Positions 1 through 6,606 of a DNA stretch of 7,411 nt are shown here, piece after piece. This stretch comes from Dechloromonas sp. (lineage in GTDB: Bacteria > Pseudomonadota > Gammaproteobacteria > Burkholderiales > Rhodocyclaceae): positions 1 through 7,411 of the forward strand of contig JAFLDQ010000167.1 in NCBI GenBank assembly GCA_017302355.1, read 5' to 3'. Both the position numbers and the translations under genes were made by a program. The notes under the pieces are model-generated. The model was given only the letters and a program-made list of their open reading frames with translations. It searched no databases and was not told where the DNA came from. Within the stretch, counting starts at the first letter, position 1. Every line of letters starts with the position of its first letter.

Positions 1-662
1 TGGATTTCCTTGATGCGGTCGATGGCGAGGATGTCGCCGGTCGGCTTCTTGGTGAACTTGTAGGCGCCGTGGCTGGTGCCGATGGCGATGGCCAGCGCGT
101 CGCAGTTGGTCTGCTTGACGAAGTCGGCGGCCTGGTCGGGGTCGGTCAGCAGCTGCTCGCGGGTCATGGTGCCGTCGGCGCCGTGGCCGTCCTCCTTGTC
201 GCCCTTCATGGTTTCGAGCGAGCCGAGGACGCCGAGTTCGGCTTCGACGGAAACGCCAATCGAATGGGCAAACTTGACGGTTTCCTTGGAGACTGCGACG
301 TTGTATTCGTAGGACGAGGTGGTCTTGCCGTCGGCTTCCAGCGAGCCGTCCATCATCACCGAGGTGAAGCCGGAACGGATGGCGGACATGCAGACGGCCG
401 GGCTCTGGCCGTGATCCTGGTGCATGACGATGGGCAGCTGCGGATAGGCTTCGAGCGCGGCGAGGATCTGGTGGCGCAGGAAGGGCTCGCCGGCGTATTT
501 GCGGGCGCCGGCCGAGGCCTGCATGATGACCGGGGCGTCGATCTGGCTGGCGGCTTCGCAGATGGCCCAGACCTGTTCCATGTTGTTGACGTTGAAGGCG
601 GGCAGGCCGTAGCCGTTTTCGGCGGCGTGGTCGAGCAGTTGGCGCATGGAAACCAGTGGCAT
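1..662 (-). CDS. fba: Fructose-bisphosphate aldolase, class II (N-terminal 220 residues; 3' end outside window)
   Basis: Class II zinc-dependent aldolase that reversibly splits fructose 1,6-bisphosphate into dihydroxyacetone phosphate and glyceraldehyde 3-phosphate in the cytosol. I translated the minus strand from the ATG at 660-662. The protein begins [10 protein letters not shown], and 220 codons lie in the window of roughly 350 usual for the Calvin-type subfamily. HQDHG at residues 81-85 carries the catalytic Asp and the first zinc His; VEAELG is at 139-144; GTSHGAYKF at 195-203 holds another metal-binding His. A good AAGGAG ribosome site (about 669-674) sits before the ATG. The gene follows pyk by 56 bases on the same strand with no terminator visible, so co-transcription with pyk is likely. 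Family identity is near certain. The Calvin-type (CbbA-like) subtype is inferred from the N-terminal sequence, and no RuBisCO gene is visible here. Confidence 0.97.
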   Translation of the reverse strand, partial: MPLVSMRQLLDHAAENGYGLPAFNVNNMEQVWAICEAASQIDAPVIMQASAGARKYAGEPFLRHQILAALEAYPQLPIVMHQDHGQSPAVCMSAIRSGFTSVMMDGSLEADGKTTSSYEYNVAVSKETVKFAHSIGVSVEAELGVLGSLETMKGDKEDGHGADGTMTREQLLTDPDQAADFVKQTNCDALAIAIGTSHGAYKFTKKPTGDILAIDRIKEI

Positions 663-718
663 GGGAACTCCTTTTCAGTGTGCGGGGGGTGGGTGGATGT
701 CCGGTTCGGCCGAGGGGG

Positions 719-2143
719 TCAGTGCTCTCCGACGCGGACGATTTTCAGCGTGTTCGTGCCGCCGGAGCTGCCGATCGGCTCGCCGATGGTGAGTACGATG
801 AGGTCGCCCCGGACGACCACGCCGCGATCGATGAGCAGCTGCTCGGCGTCCGCCAGAAGCTGGTCGCGGTCGGTGTGCTCCTGCTCCATCGTCAGTGGAT
901 AGACCGCGCGGTAGAGCACGATGCGGCTGCCCGTTTCGCTGTCGGGCGTCAGGGCGTAGATCGGGACGGCGCAATTTAGCCGGCTCATCCACAGCGCCGT
1001 CGATCCGGACTGGGTGAGGGCGGCGATGGCCTTGACTTCGAGGTGATGGGCGGTCCAGATCGCCGCCATGGCGATCGACTGGTCGATGCGGGTGAATACG
1101 CGATCGAGGAACTGGCTGTCCAGGGTCACTTCGGCGGAACGCTCGGCCTCGGCGCAGATGCGCACCATCGATTCGACGGTCTCGACCGGGTACTGGCCGC
1201 TGGCGGTTTCGGCCGAGAGCATCACCGCATCGGTGCCGTCGAGCACGGCATTGGCGACATCCGAGACTTCGGCGCGGGTCGGTACCGGCGAGACAATCAT
1301 CGATTCCATCATCTGCGTGGCGGTGATGGTCAGCTTGTTCTTGTCGCGCGCCATGCGGATCATTCTCTTCTGCAGGGCGGGAACGGCGGCGTCGCCGACT
1401 TCGACGGCGAGGTCGCCACGGGCCACCATGATGCCGTCCGAGGCATCAAGGATCTCGGCGAGATTGCTGATCGCCTCGACACGCTCGACCTTGGCGATCA
1501 GCACGGCCTGGCAGCCGGCGGCGCGCAGCAACTGGCGGGCCATGTACATGTCGGCCGAGCTTTTCGGAAAGGAGACGGCGACGAAATCGACGCCGATCTG
1601 CGCGGCGGTCTTGATGTCTTCCATGTCCTTGGCGGTGAGCGCCGGCGCGCTCAGGCCGCCGCCCTGGCGGTTGATCCCCTTGTTGTTGGAGAGTTCGCCG
1701 CCGATCAGCACCCTGGTGTGGATCTCGGGACCGCGCACCCCGGTGACTTCAAGCTTCAGGCGCCCGTCGTCGAGCAGCAGGATGTCGCCGCACCGGACGT
1801 CCTTCGGCAGATCCATGTAGTCGAGACCGGCGCGCTCCCGGTTGCCCATGGCGCACTTGGCGTCGAGGATGAAGTTCTCGCCGGCGACCAGAAGGACCTT
1901 GCCGCTCTCGAACCTGCCGACGCGGATCTTCGGCCCCTGCAGGTCGCCGAGGATGCCGACCGTGCGTCCGAGGCGGCGGGCGATCTCGCGGACGCTGGCG
2001 GCGCGCTCGAGATGGTCGCCGGAGGTCCCATGCGAGAAATTGAGGCGCACGACGTCGACCCCGGCGCGCAACAGGCGTTCGAGCACCTCGGTTGAAGTTG
2101 AGGCCGGCCCGAGCGTGGCGACGATCTTGGTGTGGCGTGACAT
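719..2143 (-). CDS. pyk: Pyruvate kinase
   Basis: Catalyses the last step of glycolysis, phosphoenolpyruvate + ADP to pyruvate + ATP, in the cytosol. The 474-residue length is normal for bacterial pyruvate kinases. Visible motifs in order: the N-terminal KIVATLGPAS; VVRLNFSHG at 31-39 (substrate and metal-binding Arg33, Asn35, Ser37); GDLQGPKIRVG at 66-76; a B-domain at about 70-167; LIAKVE at 215-220 with the catalytic Lys218 and metal-binding Glu220; the signature IMVARGDLAVEVG at 238-250; TATQMMESM at 274-282; DGTDAVMLSAETASGQYP at 302-319. A C-terminal regulatory-type domain spans about 350-474 and ends GSSGGTNTLKIVRVGEH. The ATG at 2141-2143 is the natural start because family homology begins at once; its ribosome site is only a weak GAGAAG. 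It lies between tkt (297 bases upstream) and fba (56 bases downstream). No key residue appears lost. Confidence 0.98.
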   Translation of the reverse strand: MSRHTKIVATLGPASTSTEVLERLLRAGVDVVRLNFSHGTSGDHLERAASVREIARRLGRTVGILGDLQGPKIRVGRFESGKVLLVAGENFILDAKCAMGNRERAGLDYMDLPKDVRCGDILLLDDGRLKLEVTGVRGPEIHTRVLIGGELSNNKGINRQGGGLSAPALTAKDMEDIKTAAQIGVDFVAVSFPKSSADMYMARQLLRAAGCQAVLIAKVERVEAISNLAEILDASDGIMVARGDLAVEVGDAAVPALQKRMIRMARDKNKLTITATQMMESMIVSPVPTRAEVSDVANAVLDGTDAVMLSAETASGQYPVETVESMVRICAEAERSAEVTLDSQFLDRVFTRIDQSIAMAAIWTAHHLEVKAIAALTQSGSTALWMSRLNCAVPIYALTPDSETGSRIVLYRAVYPLTMEQEHTDRDQLLADAEQLLIDRGVVVRGDLIVLTIGEPIGSSGGTNTLKIVRVGEH

Positions 2144-2229
2144 GTCTTGTCTTCTCGTAATCGGTGGATTCCTGGGTGTTGCGGACCGGCGACCGGCGCA
2201 TTGTCACGGTCGACCCGTCCCGCAGGCCT

Positions 2230-2259
2230 ATTTTGCCGCACCCCCGTCAGGCACGGCAA
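2230..2259 (-). promoter_or_regulatory. Possible sigma-70-type promoter for pyk-fba
   Basis: On the minus strand TTGCCG (2254-2259) is followed after 18 bases by CAAAAT (2230-2235). Each hexamer matches four of six consensus positions (TTGACA, TATAAT). Transcription would start near 2222, giving a leader of about 80 bases before the pyk ATG. The match is weak and based on reading alone. An independent promoter is plausible given the 296-base gap after tkt. Confidence 0.3.
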
Positions 2260-2285
2260 TGGCCGGCGGGGATTCGCCCGCGCGA

Positions 2286-2326
2286 AATTTCCGGACGCCG
2301 CGGCCGGCCGGGACCGGTCCGGAATT
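2286..2326 (-). terminator. Long GC-rich hairpin downstream of tkt
   Basis: AATTTCCGGAC (2286-2296) and GTCCGGAATT (2317-2326) are complementary over ten pairs with a single T bulged. The 20-base loop is itself GC-rich and holds the palindrome CGGCCGGCCG (2301-2310), so the real structure could be longer. It lies 114 bases after the tkt stop. No U-tract follows, so it is not a textbook intrinsic terminator. It could be an attenuator, a Rho-associated or mRNA-stabilising structure, or chance in high-GC DNA. Confidence 0.35.
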
Positions 2327-2439
2327 GCCGGTGATTTCGAGCGTGGCGGCGGGCAGGGCGCGGCGAGCGCTGCGAGGATGGGCGTCGATGCCGGCCCGGT
2401 TGGCCATGGCGTTTCCCGTCGGGCAATGCGCGGGAGAAC

Positions 2440-4455
2440 TCAGGACAGGAGAGCCCGGGCCGTGGCGACGACGTTGCTCACGTTGAAGCCGAACAGGTCG
2501 AAAAGCTGGCCGGCGGGGGCGGATTCGCCGAAGCGGTCGATGCCGATCACGGCGCCGTGCAGGCCGACATACTTGCGCCAGAAATCCGGATGCGCCGCCT
2601 CGATGGCGATGCGCTTCCCGCAACGGCCGAGAACGGCGGCCTGGTAGTCCGGAGTCTGGCGGTCGAAGACGTTGGTGCAGGGCATCGAGACGACACGGCT
2701 GGCGATGCCTTCCGCGGCGAGCGCCGCCTGGGCGTCGAGGGCGAGCTTGACCTCGGAGCCGGTGGCGATCAGGGTCAGTCGTGCTTCGCCGGTGCACTCG
2801 GCCAGCACGTAACCGCCGCGGGCGATGTCGTCATCGGCGATATTGCCGGTGACCGTCGGCAGGTTCTGGCGCGACAGGGCGAGCAAAGTCGGCCCGTTCC
2901 GGCGGTCGACCGCGGCAGCCCAGGCGATGGCCGTCTCGGTCGCGTCGGCCGGGCGCCAGACATCGAGGTTCGGGATGATGCGCAGGCTGGGGATGTGTTC
3001 GACCGGCTGGTGCGTCGGGCCGTCCTCGCCGAGGCCGATCGAGTCATGGGTGTAGACCATGATCTGGCGCTGCCGCATCAGCGCCGCCATGCGGATGGCG
3101 TTGCGCGCGTAGTCCGAGAAGACGAGGAAAGTGGCGGTGTAGGGAATCAGCCCGCCGTGCAGCGCGAGACCGTTGGCAATGGCGGTCATGCCGAATTCAC
3201 GCACGCCGTAGTAGCAGTAGTTGCCGCCTGCGCCGCGGGTGACGCCCTTGCTGCCCTTGACCAGGGTCAGGTTGGAGCCGGCGAGGTCGGCCGAGCCGCC
3301 GAACAATTCCGGCAGGGCCGGCGCAAAGGCGGCGATGGCGTTCTGCGAGGCCTTGCGGGTGGCGATGTTCTCGGCCTTTTCACGGCAGGTGGCGACCGAG
3401 GCCGCCCGGGTCGCCTCCCAGGTCGCCGGCAGTTCCCGCTTGATGACGCGGCGCTCGAATTCGGCGGCTTCGGCGGGAAAGGCGGCCCGATAGGCGTGGA
3501 AGCGGTTGCTCCAGTTCTCTTCGAAGAAAGCGCCGCGCGCCTTTCCGTTCCACGCGGCGTAAATGTCGGACGGGATTTCGAACGGGGCATGCGGCCAGCC
3601 GATGCATTCGCGGGCGGCGGCGACCTCGTCGCCGCCCAGCGGCGCGCCGTGGCAATCGTGGCTGCCCTGCTTGTTCGGCGAGCCGCGGCCGATGGTCGTC
3701 CGGCAGCAGATCAGGCTCGGCTTGTCGGTGACCGCCTTGGCGGCGAGGATGGCGAGTTCGATGGCCTCGCCGTCATGGCCGTCCACATCGGCGATGACGT
3801 GCCAGCCGTAGGCTTCGAAACGTTTCGGCGTGTCGTCGGTGAACCAGCCTTCGACATGGCCGTCGATGGAGATGCCATTGTCGTCCCAGAAGGCGGTCAG
3901 CTTGCCCAGACCAAGGGTGCCGGCGAGCGAGCAGGCCTCGTGCGAGACGCCTTCCATCAGGCAGCCGTCACCGAGAAATGCGTAGGTGTGGTGATCGACG
4001 ATCTCGTGGCCGGGACGGTTGAACTCGGCGGCCAGCACCTTCTCGGCCAGCGCCATGCCGACCGCGTTGGCGATGCCCTGGCCGAGCGGGCCGGTGGTCG
4101 TCTCGACGCCGACGGTGATGCCATGTTCCGGGTGCCCGGCAGTCTTCGCGTGGAGCTGGCGGAAGTTCTTCAGGTCGTCGATCGTCAGGTCGTAGCCGGT
4201 CAGGTGGAGGAGGGCGTACAGGAGCATCGAACCATGGCCGTTCGACAGGACGAAGCGATCACGGTCCGGCCACTGCGGGTTGGCCGGGTTGTGGCGCAGA
4301 TGCCGGCGCCACAACACCTCGGCGATCTCGGCCATTCCCATCGGCGCCCCGGGATGGCCGGAGTTGGCCTGCTGCACGGCATCCATCGCGAGGGCGCGGA
4401 TGGCGCTGGTGATGGGGGCGAAAAACTGCGACTGCTGGGAGGGTTGTGAGCTCAT
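2440..4455 (-). CDS. tkt: Transketolase
   Basis: Thiamine diphosphate-dependent enzyme that moves two-carbon ketol units between sugar phosphates in the pentose phosphate pathway or Calvin cycle. The chosen ATG (4453-4455) gives 671 residues, typical of the family; a GAGGGA ribosome site lies nine bases upstream. The same frame extends upstream to a GTG at 4522-4524, adding 23 residues ([14 protein letters not shown]...) that do not resemble transketolase and are probably not translated. With the ATG start: SGHPGAPMG at 32-40 (active-site His34), the thiamine-binding motif from GDG at 162-164 to DDN at 191-193, GVREFGM at 417-423 with the catalytic Glu420, and the C-terminal domain from about 545 with ATGSEVKLA at 565-573. 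The TTHQ-like THQPVEH stretch is at 481-487. It heads the minus-strand carbon-metabolism cluster and is divergent from the hydrolase gene. Confidence 0.97.
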   Translation of the reverse strand: MSSQPSQQSQFFAPITSAIRALAMDAVQQANSGHPGAPMGMAEIAEVLWRRHLRHNPANPQWPDRDRFVLSNGHGSMLLYALLHLTGYDLTIDDLKNFRQLHAKTAGHPEHGITVGVETTTGPLGQGIANAVGMALAEKVLAAEFNRPGHEIVDHHTYAFLGDGCLMEGVSHEACSLAGTLGLGKLTAFWDDNGISIDGHVEGWFTDDTPKRFEAYGWHVIADVDGHDGEAIELAILAAKAVTDKPSLICCRTTIGRGSPNKQGSHDCHGAPLGGDEVAAARECIGWPHAPFEIPSDIYAAWNGKARGAFFEENWSNRFHAYRAAFPAEAAEFERRVIKRELPATWEATRAASVATCREKAENIATRKASQNAIAAFAPALPELFGGSADLAGSNLTLVKGSKGVTRGAGGNYCYYGVREFGMTAIANGLALHGGLIPYTATFLVFSDYARNAIRMAALMRQRQIMVYTHDSIGLGEDGPTHQPVEHIPSLRIIPNLDVWRPADATETAIAWAAAVDRRNGPTLLALSRQNLPTVTGNIADDDIARGGYVLAECTGEARLTLIATGSEVKLALDAQAALAAEGIASRVVSMPCTNVFDRQTPDYQAAVLGRCGKRIAIEAAHPDFWRKYVGLHGAVIGIDRFGESAPAGQLFDLFGFNVSNVVATARALLS

Positions 4456-4461
4456 GTCGAT

Positions 4462-4535
4462 AATCCCTCGCGCGCCTGCCAACGCAAGGCGAGGCGGCCG
4501 GAAAAAGATATGATTATCGTCCACAACGAGGGATT
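4462..4535 (-). promoter_or_regulatory. Overlapping inverted repeats at the tkt leader, one arm spanning the ribosome site
   Basis: On the minus strand CGAGGGATTATCG (4458-4470) contains the tkt ribosome site. Its first nine bases are the exact complement of AATCCCTCG at 4527-4535. Its last eight bases (GATTATCG) are the exact complement of CGATAATC at 4512-4519. The pairings share GATT and are in non-nested order, so they would be mutually exclusive in RNA. If the transcript begins upstream of 4535 this could sequester or release the ribosome site. If it begins near 4506, the repeats can act only as DNA sites. The repeats are seen directly; function is inferred. Confidence 0.4.
4513..4518 (-). 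promoter_or_regulatory. Possible -10 element for tkt
   Basis: GATAAT on the minus strand matches five of six consensus bases. Transcription would begin near 4506, giving a leader of about 50 bases before the tkt ATG. The hexamer 17 bases upstream (ATCCAG) is a poor -35, so an activator may be needed if this is real. The element is embedded in the inverted repeats described for 4462-4535. Confidence 0.35.
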
Positions 4536-4636
4536 CTGGATAGCCCGCCCGGCAATTCGGGCGATCTTCGTCCGCGAGGTCTCCGACCTGCGGCCGCTGC
4601 GGTCACCGACAGCGCCCTGCGCGGCGGCCGGCCCTC

Positions 4637-4655
4637 GTGGCAGGCGGCTTGCCAC
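4637..4655. repeat. Short perfect inverted repeat upstream of the hydrolase gene
   Basis: GTGGCA (4637-4642) and TGCCAC (4650-4655) form a perfect six-base inverted repeat around a seven-base centre. It lies 69 bases before the hydrolase ATG in the divergent intergenic region (4456-4723). It could be an operator or a small leader hairpin, or chance. I could not find a convincing sigma-70 promoter for the hydrolase gene; TTGATT at 4667-4672 has no good partner -10. Confidence 0.2.
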
Positions 4656-4723
4656 TGTTCAAGCCGTTGATTCGCGGGTAGGCTTGACGCTACCGGGCGC
4701 TTGCCGGAACGGGAGATTGGCGC

Positions 4724-5641
4724 ATGAGCGAGGATGAAGGAATGGTTTCTGGATTTCCGGGGTGGAGCGCCACCGCGACCAGCATCCTCAATGGCTGCGT
4801 CGGCGACTACCTGGCCCGGCGCGACAATGGACTGGCGATCGATATGGCCTTCTACGGGGGCGGCAAGCCCCTGCCTCTGATGCCGGACAGCCTGCGCGCC
4901 GAGTTGCACACGCCGACGCGCAAGCTGTGCGTGCTGCTGCACGGCCTGTGCTGTCACGAGGGCGTCTGGAACTATCCCGCCGATCCGGCGCGTTCCTACG
5001 GCAGCGCATTGCGTGACGACCTTGGCTACACGCCCCTTTTCCTGCGCTACAACACCGGCTTGCCGATTCCGTACAACGGCAAGTCGCTGGACACGCTGCT
5101 CGAGAAGTTGCTGCTTGCCTATCCCGAGCCGGTCGACGAGATCGTCCTGATCGGTCACAGCATGGGCGGACTGGTGCTCCGGGGCGCCTGTCATTATGGT
5201 GTCGAGCGCGATGCGCCGTGGGTGCGCCTGGTCAGCAGGGCTTTCTACCTCGGCACGCCGCACGAAGGCGCGATGCTGGAAAAGGTGGCGCACCTGATGA
5301 CCTCCGTATTGCGGGCCGTGCCGCATCCGGTCACGGCGCTCGTCGGCGATGTCGCCGGCCAGCGCAGTCAGGGGGTCAAGGATCTGCGCAATGGCACGAC
5401 GGTCGATGCCGATGACCTGATCGGCGCCGTGCCATGGCTGGCGAGCGCGCAGCATTACCTGATTGCCGGCACGGTGACCGACGACCCCGGGCACCTCGCC
5501 GCGAGGCTGTTCGGCGATGGCCTGGTGCAACCGCCAAGAGCCGGTGACAACGTACGCCTGTTTCCGGGCGTGGGACATATGGATCTGGCGCACGACGAAG
5601 CCGTCTATGACCAGATCAGAACCTGGTGCGCGAGCGCCTGA
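4724..5641 (+). CDS. PGAP1/lipase-like alpha/beta hydrolase
   Basis: A 305-residue serine hydrolase of the alpha/beta fold, probably an esterase or lipase; the substrate is unknown. Visible features: LLHGLCCHEGVW at 71-82 (HG oxyanion-hole strand), the nucleophile elbow GHSMGG at 144-149 with Ser146, FYLGTPHEG at 174-182 as in PGAP1-type and lipase-like hydrolases, a probable acid Asp265 in GDGLV (264-268), and the catalytic His285 in GVGHMDL. The triad is therefore complete. There is no clear signal peptide or membrane segment, so a cytoplasmic location is likely. The ATG is supported by GGGAGA at 4711-4716, seven bases upstream. Its stop is followed at once by the ribosome site of the next gene, so the two are almost certainly co-transcribed. 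Lipid-ester or polyester (PHA-type) substrates are possible but unproven. Confidence 0.85.
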   Translation: MSEDEGMVSGFPGWSATATSILNGCVGDYLARRDNGLAIDMAFYGGGKPLPLMPDSLRAELHTPTRKLCVLLHGLCCHEGVWNYPADPARSYGSALRDDLGYTPLFLRYNTGLPIPYNGKSLDTLLEKLLLAYPEPVDEIVLIGHSMGGLVLRGACHYGVERDAPWVRLVSRAFYLGTPHEGAMLEKVAHLMTSVLRAVPHPVTALVGDVAGQRSQGVKDLRNGTTVDADDLIGAVPWLASAQHYLIAGTVTDDPGHLAARLFGDGLVQPPRAGDNVRLFPGVGHMDLAHDEAVYDQIRTWCASA

Positions 5642-5652
5642 AAGGAGTTGGC

Positions 5653-5949
5653 ATGGAACTCGAGACCGTGCGCCAGATTCGCGGCGCCAAGGAACTTGTC
5701 GAAGAAGCGGTGGATGCGGCGACAGCGCGCATCGGCGAAGTGCAGCGGGTAATGACGCGCAAGCCTTACGCAGTGCTTGCTTTGGTGACGCCGATTGCGC
5801 TGCCTGTCCGCGCCATCGAGGAGGCGCATCTGCATGTCGTTGACGGCGTCTATTTCGCCATCCGCCTCGGCAACCGCTTGGCCGGCCTGCTGGCGGGATA
5901 TGCGCTCGACCGGCTGGAGGCGCACGCGCTGGGCAAACCGGCGCCGTAG
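5653..5949 (+). CDS. Conserved-looking hypothetical protein, 98 residues, paired with the hydrolase
   Basis: I do not recognise this family. The ATG at 5653-5655 is preceded by AAAGGAG at 5641-5647, which starts on the last base of the hydrolase stop codon, so the two genes form a tight operon. An in-frame GTG at 5626 inside the hydrolase gene lacks this support. The protein has a charged, probably helical N-terminal third (residues 1-32, acidic and Ala/Val-rich), then RKPYAVLALVTPIALPVRAI (36-55), then a Leu/Ala/Gly-rich stretch, GVYFAIRLGNRLAGLLAGYA (65-84). The tail is short and polar. This looks amphipathic rather than a clean membrane anchor. Association with a membrane or lipid surface, or with the hydrolase, is an inference. 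The good ribosome site and tight spacing favour a real gene. Confidence 0.8.
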   Translation: MELETVRQIRGAKELVEEAVDAATARIGEVQRVMTRKPYAVLALVTPIALPVRAIEEAHLHVVDGVYFAIRLGNRLAGLLAGYALDRLEAHALGKPAP

Positions 5950-5981
5950 CTCAGCCGCCCTGCCAGGCGGTCGGCTGGCGC
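5941..5981. terminator. Hairpin between convergent genes (possible two-way terminator)
   Basis: The 57-base gap between the 98-residue gene and the thioredoxin-like gene carries a strong stem. CAGCCG (5952-5957) pairs with CGGCTG (5972-5977), with an alternative inner pairing CCGCC/GGCGG around CTGCCA; GCGCC (5941-5945) can extend it with GGCGC (5977-5981). It overlaps the 98-residue gene's stop. Neither strand has a U-tract, so termination efficiency is uncertain, but the position between converging genes fits a bidirectional terminator. Confidence 0.45.
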
Positions 5982-6006
5982 GATCCGGGCTTGCTGCGTC
6001 CCGGGG

Positions 6007-6564
6007 TCAGGTCTCGCGCCATTTGATCGAGCAACCGATCGACGGCGTCTGCACCTGCGGACCGTGCCCGGTAGCGGCGATCTGGCGCATCGCGGCAAAG
6101 AGTTCCCGCGGCGCCTCGGGAGGATTTGCATTGCGCCCCGAGGCATCGAGGCGGCCCCGGTACTGAAGCTCGAGCTGGCTGTTGTAGCCGAAGAAATCGG
6201 GCGTGCACACGGCGCCGTAGGCGCGGGCCACGGACTGCGTTTCGTCATGCAGGTAGGGAAAGGGAAAGTCCAGTTGTCTGGCCAGCAGCGCCATGTTCGT
6301 GAATGAGTCCTCCGGATAGGCGGAGGCATCGTTGCTCATGATCGCCACGCTGCCGACGCCCAGGACGGCCAGCTCCCGGCAATCGCGGACGATGCGGTCG
6401 ATGACCGCCTTGACGAAGGGACAGTGGTTGCAGATGAACATGACCAGCAGACCGTTCGCTCCCCGGCAACCGGTCAGCGTGTGGCGCCTGCCGTCGGTGC
6501 CGGGCAGGTCGAACGGAATCGCCGGAAGCCCGAAGGCGCAGGCGGGCGGATTCAAGGCAGCCAT
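6007..6564 (-). CDS. Thioredoxin-fold, peroxiredoxin-like protein with CNHC motif
   Basis: A 185-residue thioredoxin-superfamily protein of the redoxin/peroxiredoxin-like group. Its likely role is thiol-disulfide exchange in the cytoplasm; the partner is unknown. FICNHCPFVKA at 43-53 contains the redox pair Cys45-X-X-Cys48 in the usual place after the first core strand. VCTPDFFGY at 119-127 supplies the cis-Pro loop (Thr-Pro at 121-122). LPAIPFDLPGTDGR at 13-26 is the typical N-terminal strand, and the tail IGCSIKWR (176-183) is, from memory, conserved in this family. No signal peptide is evident, unlike secreted ResA-type proteins. The ATG at 6562-6564 has GGGGGA six bases upstream. It is divergent from rsmE with a 42-bp gap and convergent with the 98-residue gene. 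A gene symbol would be guesswork. Confidence 0.88.
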   Translation of the reverse strand: MAALNPPACAFGLPAIPFDLPGTDGRRHTLTGCRGANGLLVMFICNHCPFVKAVIDRIVRDCRELAVLGVGSVAIMSNDASAYPEDSFTNMALLARQLDFPFPYLHDETQSVARAYGAVCTPDFFGYNSQLELQYRGRLDASGRNANPPEAPRELFAAMRQIAATGHGPQVQTPSIGCSIKWRET

Positions 6565-6592
6565 CTGTTTTCCCCCGGTCTTCTATTTCGCC

Positions 6593-6599
6593 GATAATA
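6593..6599. promoter_or_regulatory. Possible shared -10 element for divergent thioredoxin-like gene and rsmE
   Basis: In the 42-bp gap, GATAAT (6593-6598, plus strand) and TATTAT (minus strand, 6594-6599) each match five of six -10 consensus bases and overlap by five. On the plus strand transcription would begin near 6605, at the rsmE ATG (6607). On the minus strand it would begin near 6587, giving a leader of about 22 bases. No good -35 was found on either side. Symmetrical -10 sequences driving both strands are a known phenomenon; whether it applies here is inference. Confidence 0.4.
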
Positions 6600-6606
6600 C
6601 CACCCC

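Larger units (their letters stand above)
2144..2439. other. Gene-free gap between tkt and pyk
   Basis: About 296 bases of GC-rich DNA separate the transketolase stop from the pyruvate kinase start. I see no convincing gene here and no remnant of glyceraldehyde-3-phosphate dehydrogenase or phosphoglycerate kinase, which often occupy this place in betaproteobacteria. It contains a candidate pyk promoter and a long imperfect hairpin, listed separately. A 59-codon minus-strand frame (2228-2407) is open but Arg/Pro/Ala-rich and looks like a by-product of high GC. Confidence 0.7.

Noticed and set aside
1043..2095. A 350-codon plus-strand open frame opposite pyk
   Set aside because: Antisense shadow of a certain pyruvate kinase gene; Gly/Ala/Asp/His-rich low-information translation.
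2228..2407. A 59-codon minus-strand open frame between tkt and pyk with an ATG at 2405-2407
   Set aside because: Arg/Pro/Ala-rich composition typical of random high-GC frames, only a weak ribosome site, and it runs through the hairpin; no recognisable motif.
2557..4449. A 630-codon plus-strand open frame opposite tkt
   Set aside because: Antisense shadow of transketolase created by high GC at third positions; no domain recognisable.
4510..4737. A 75-codon plus-strand open frame in the tkt-hydrolase intergenic region
   Set aside because: No good ribosome site, composition like random high-GC sequence, and it overlaps the well-supported hydrolase start in another frame.
4514..5593. A 359-codon minus-strand open frame opposite the hydrolase
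   Set aside because: The plus strand encodes a hydrolase with a complete catalytic triad; the antisense frame has no motif and spans the intergenic region.
5946..5954. GTAGCTCAG, which resembles the D-arm of a tRNA gene
   Set aside because: No matching acceptor stem, anticodon arm or T-loop (GTTCGA) nearby; the bases are explained by the end of the 98-residue gene and the adjoining hairpin.
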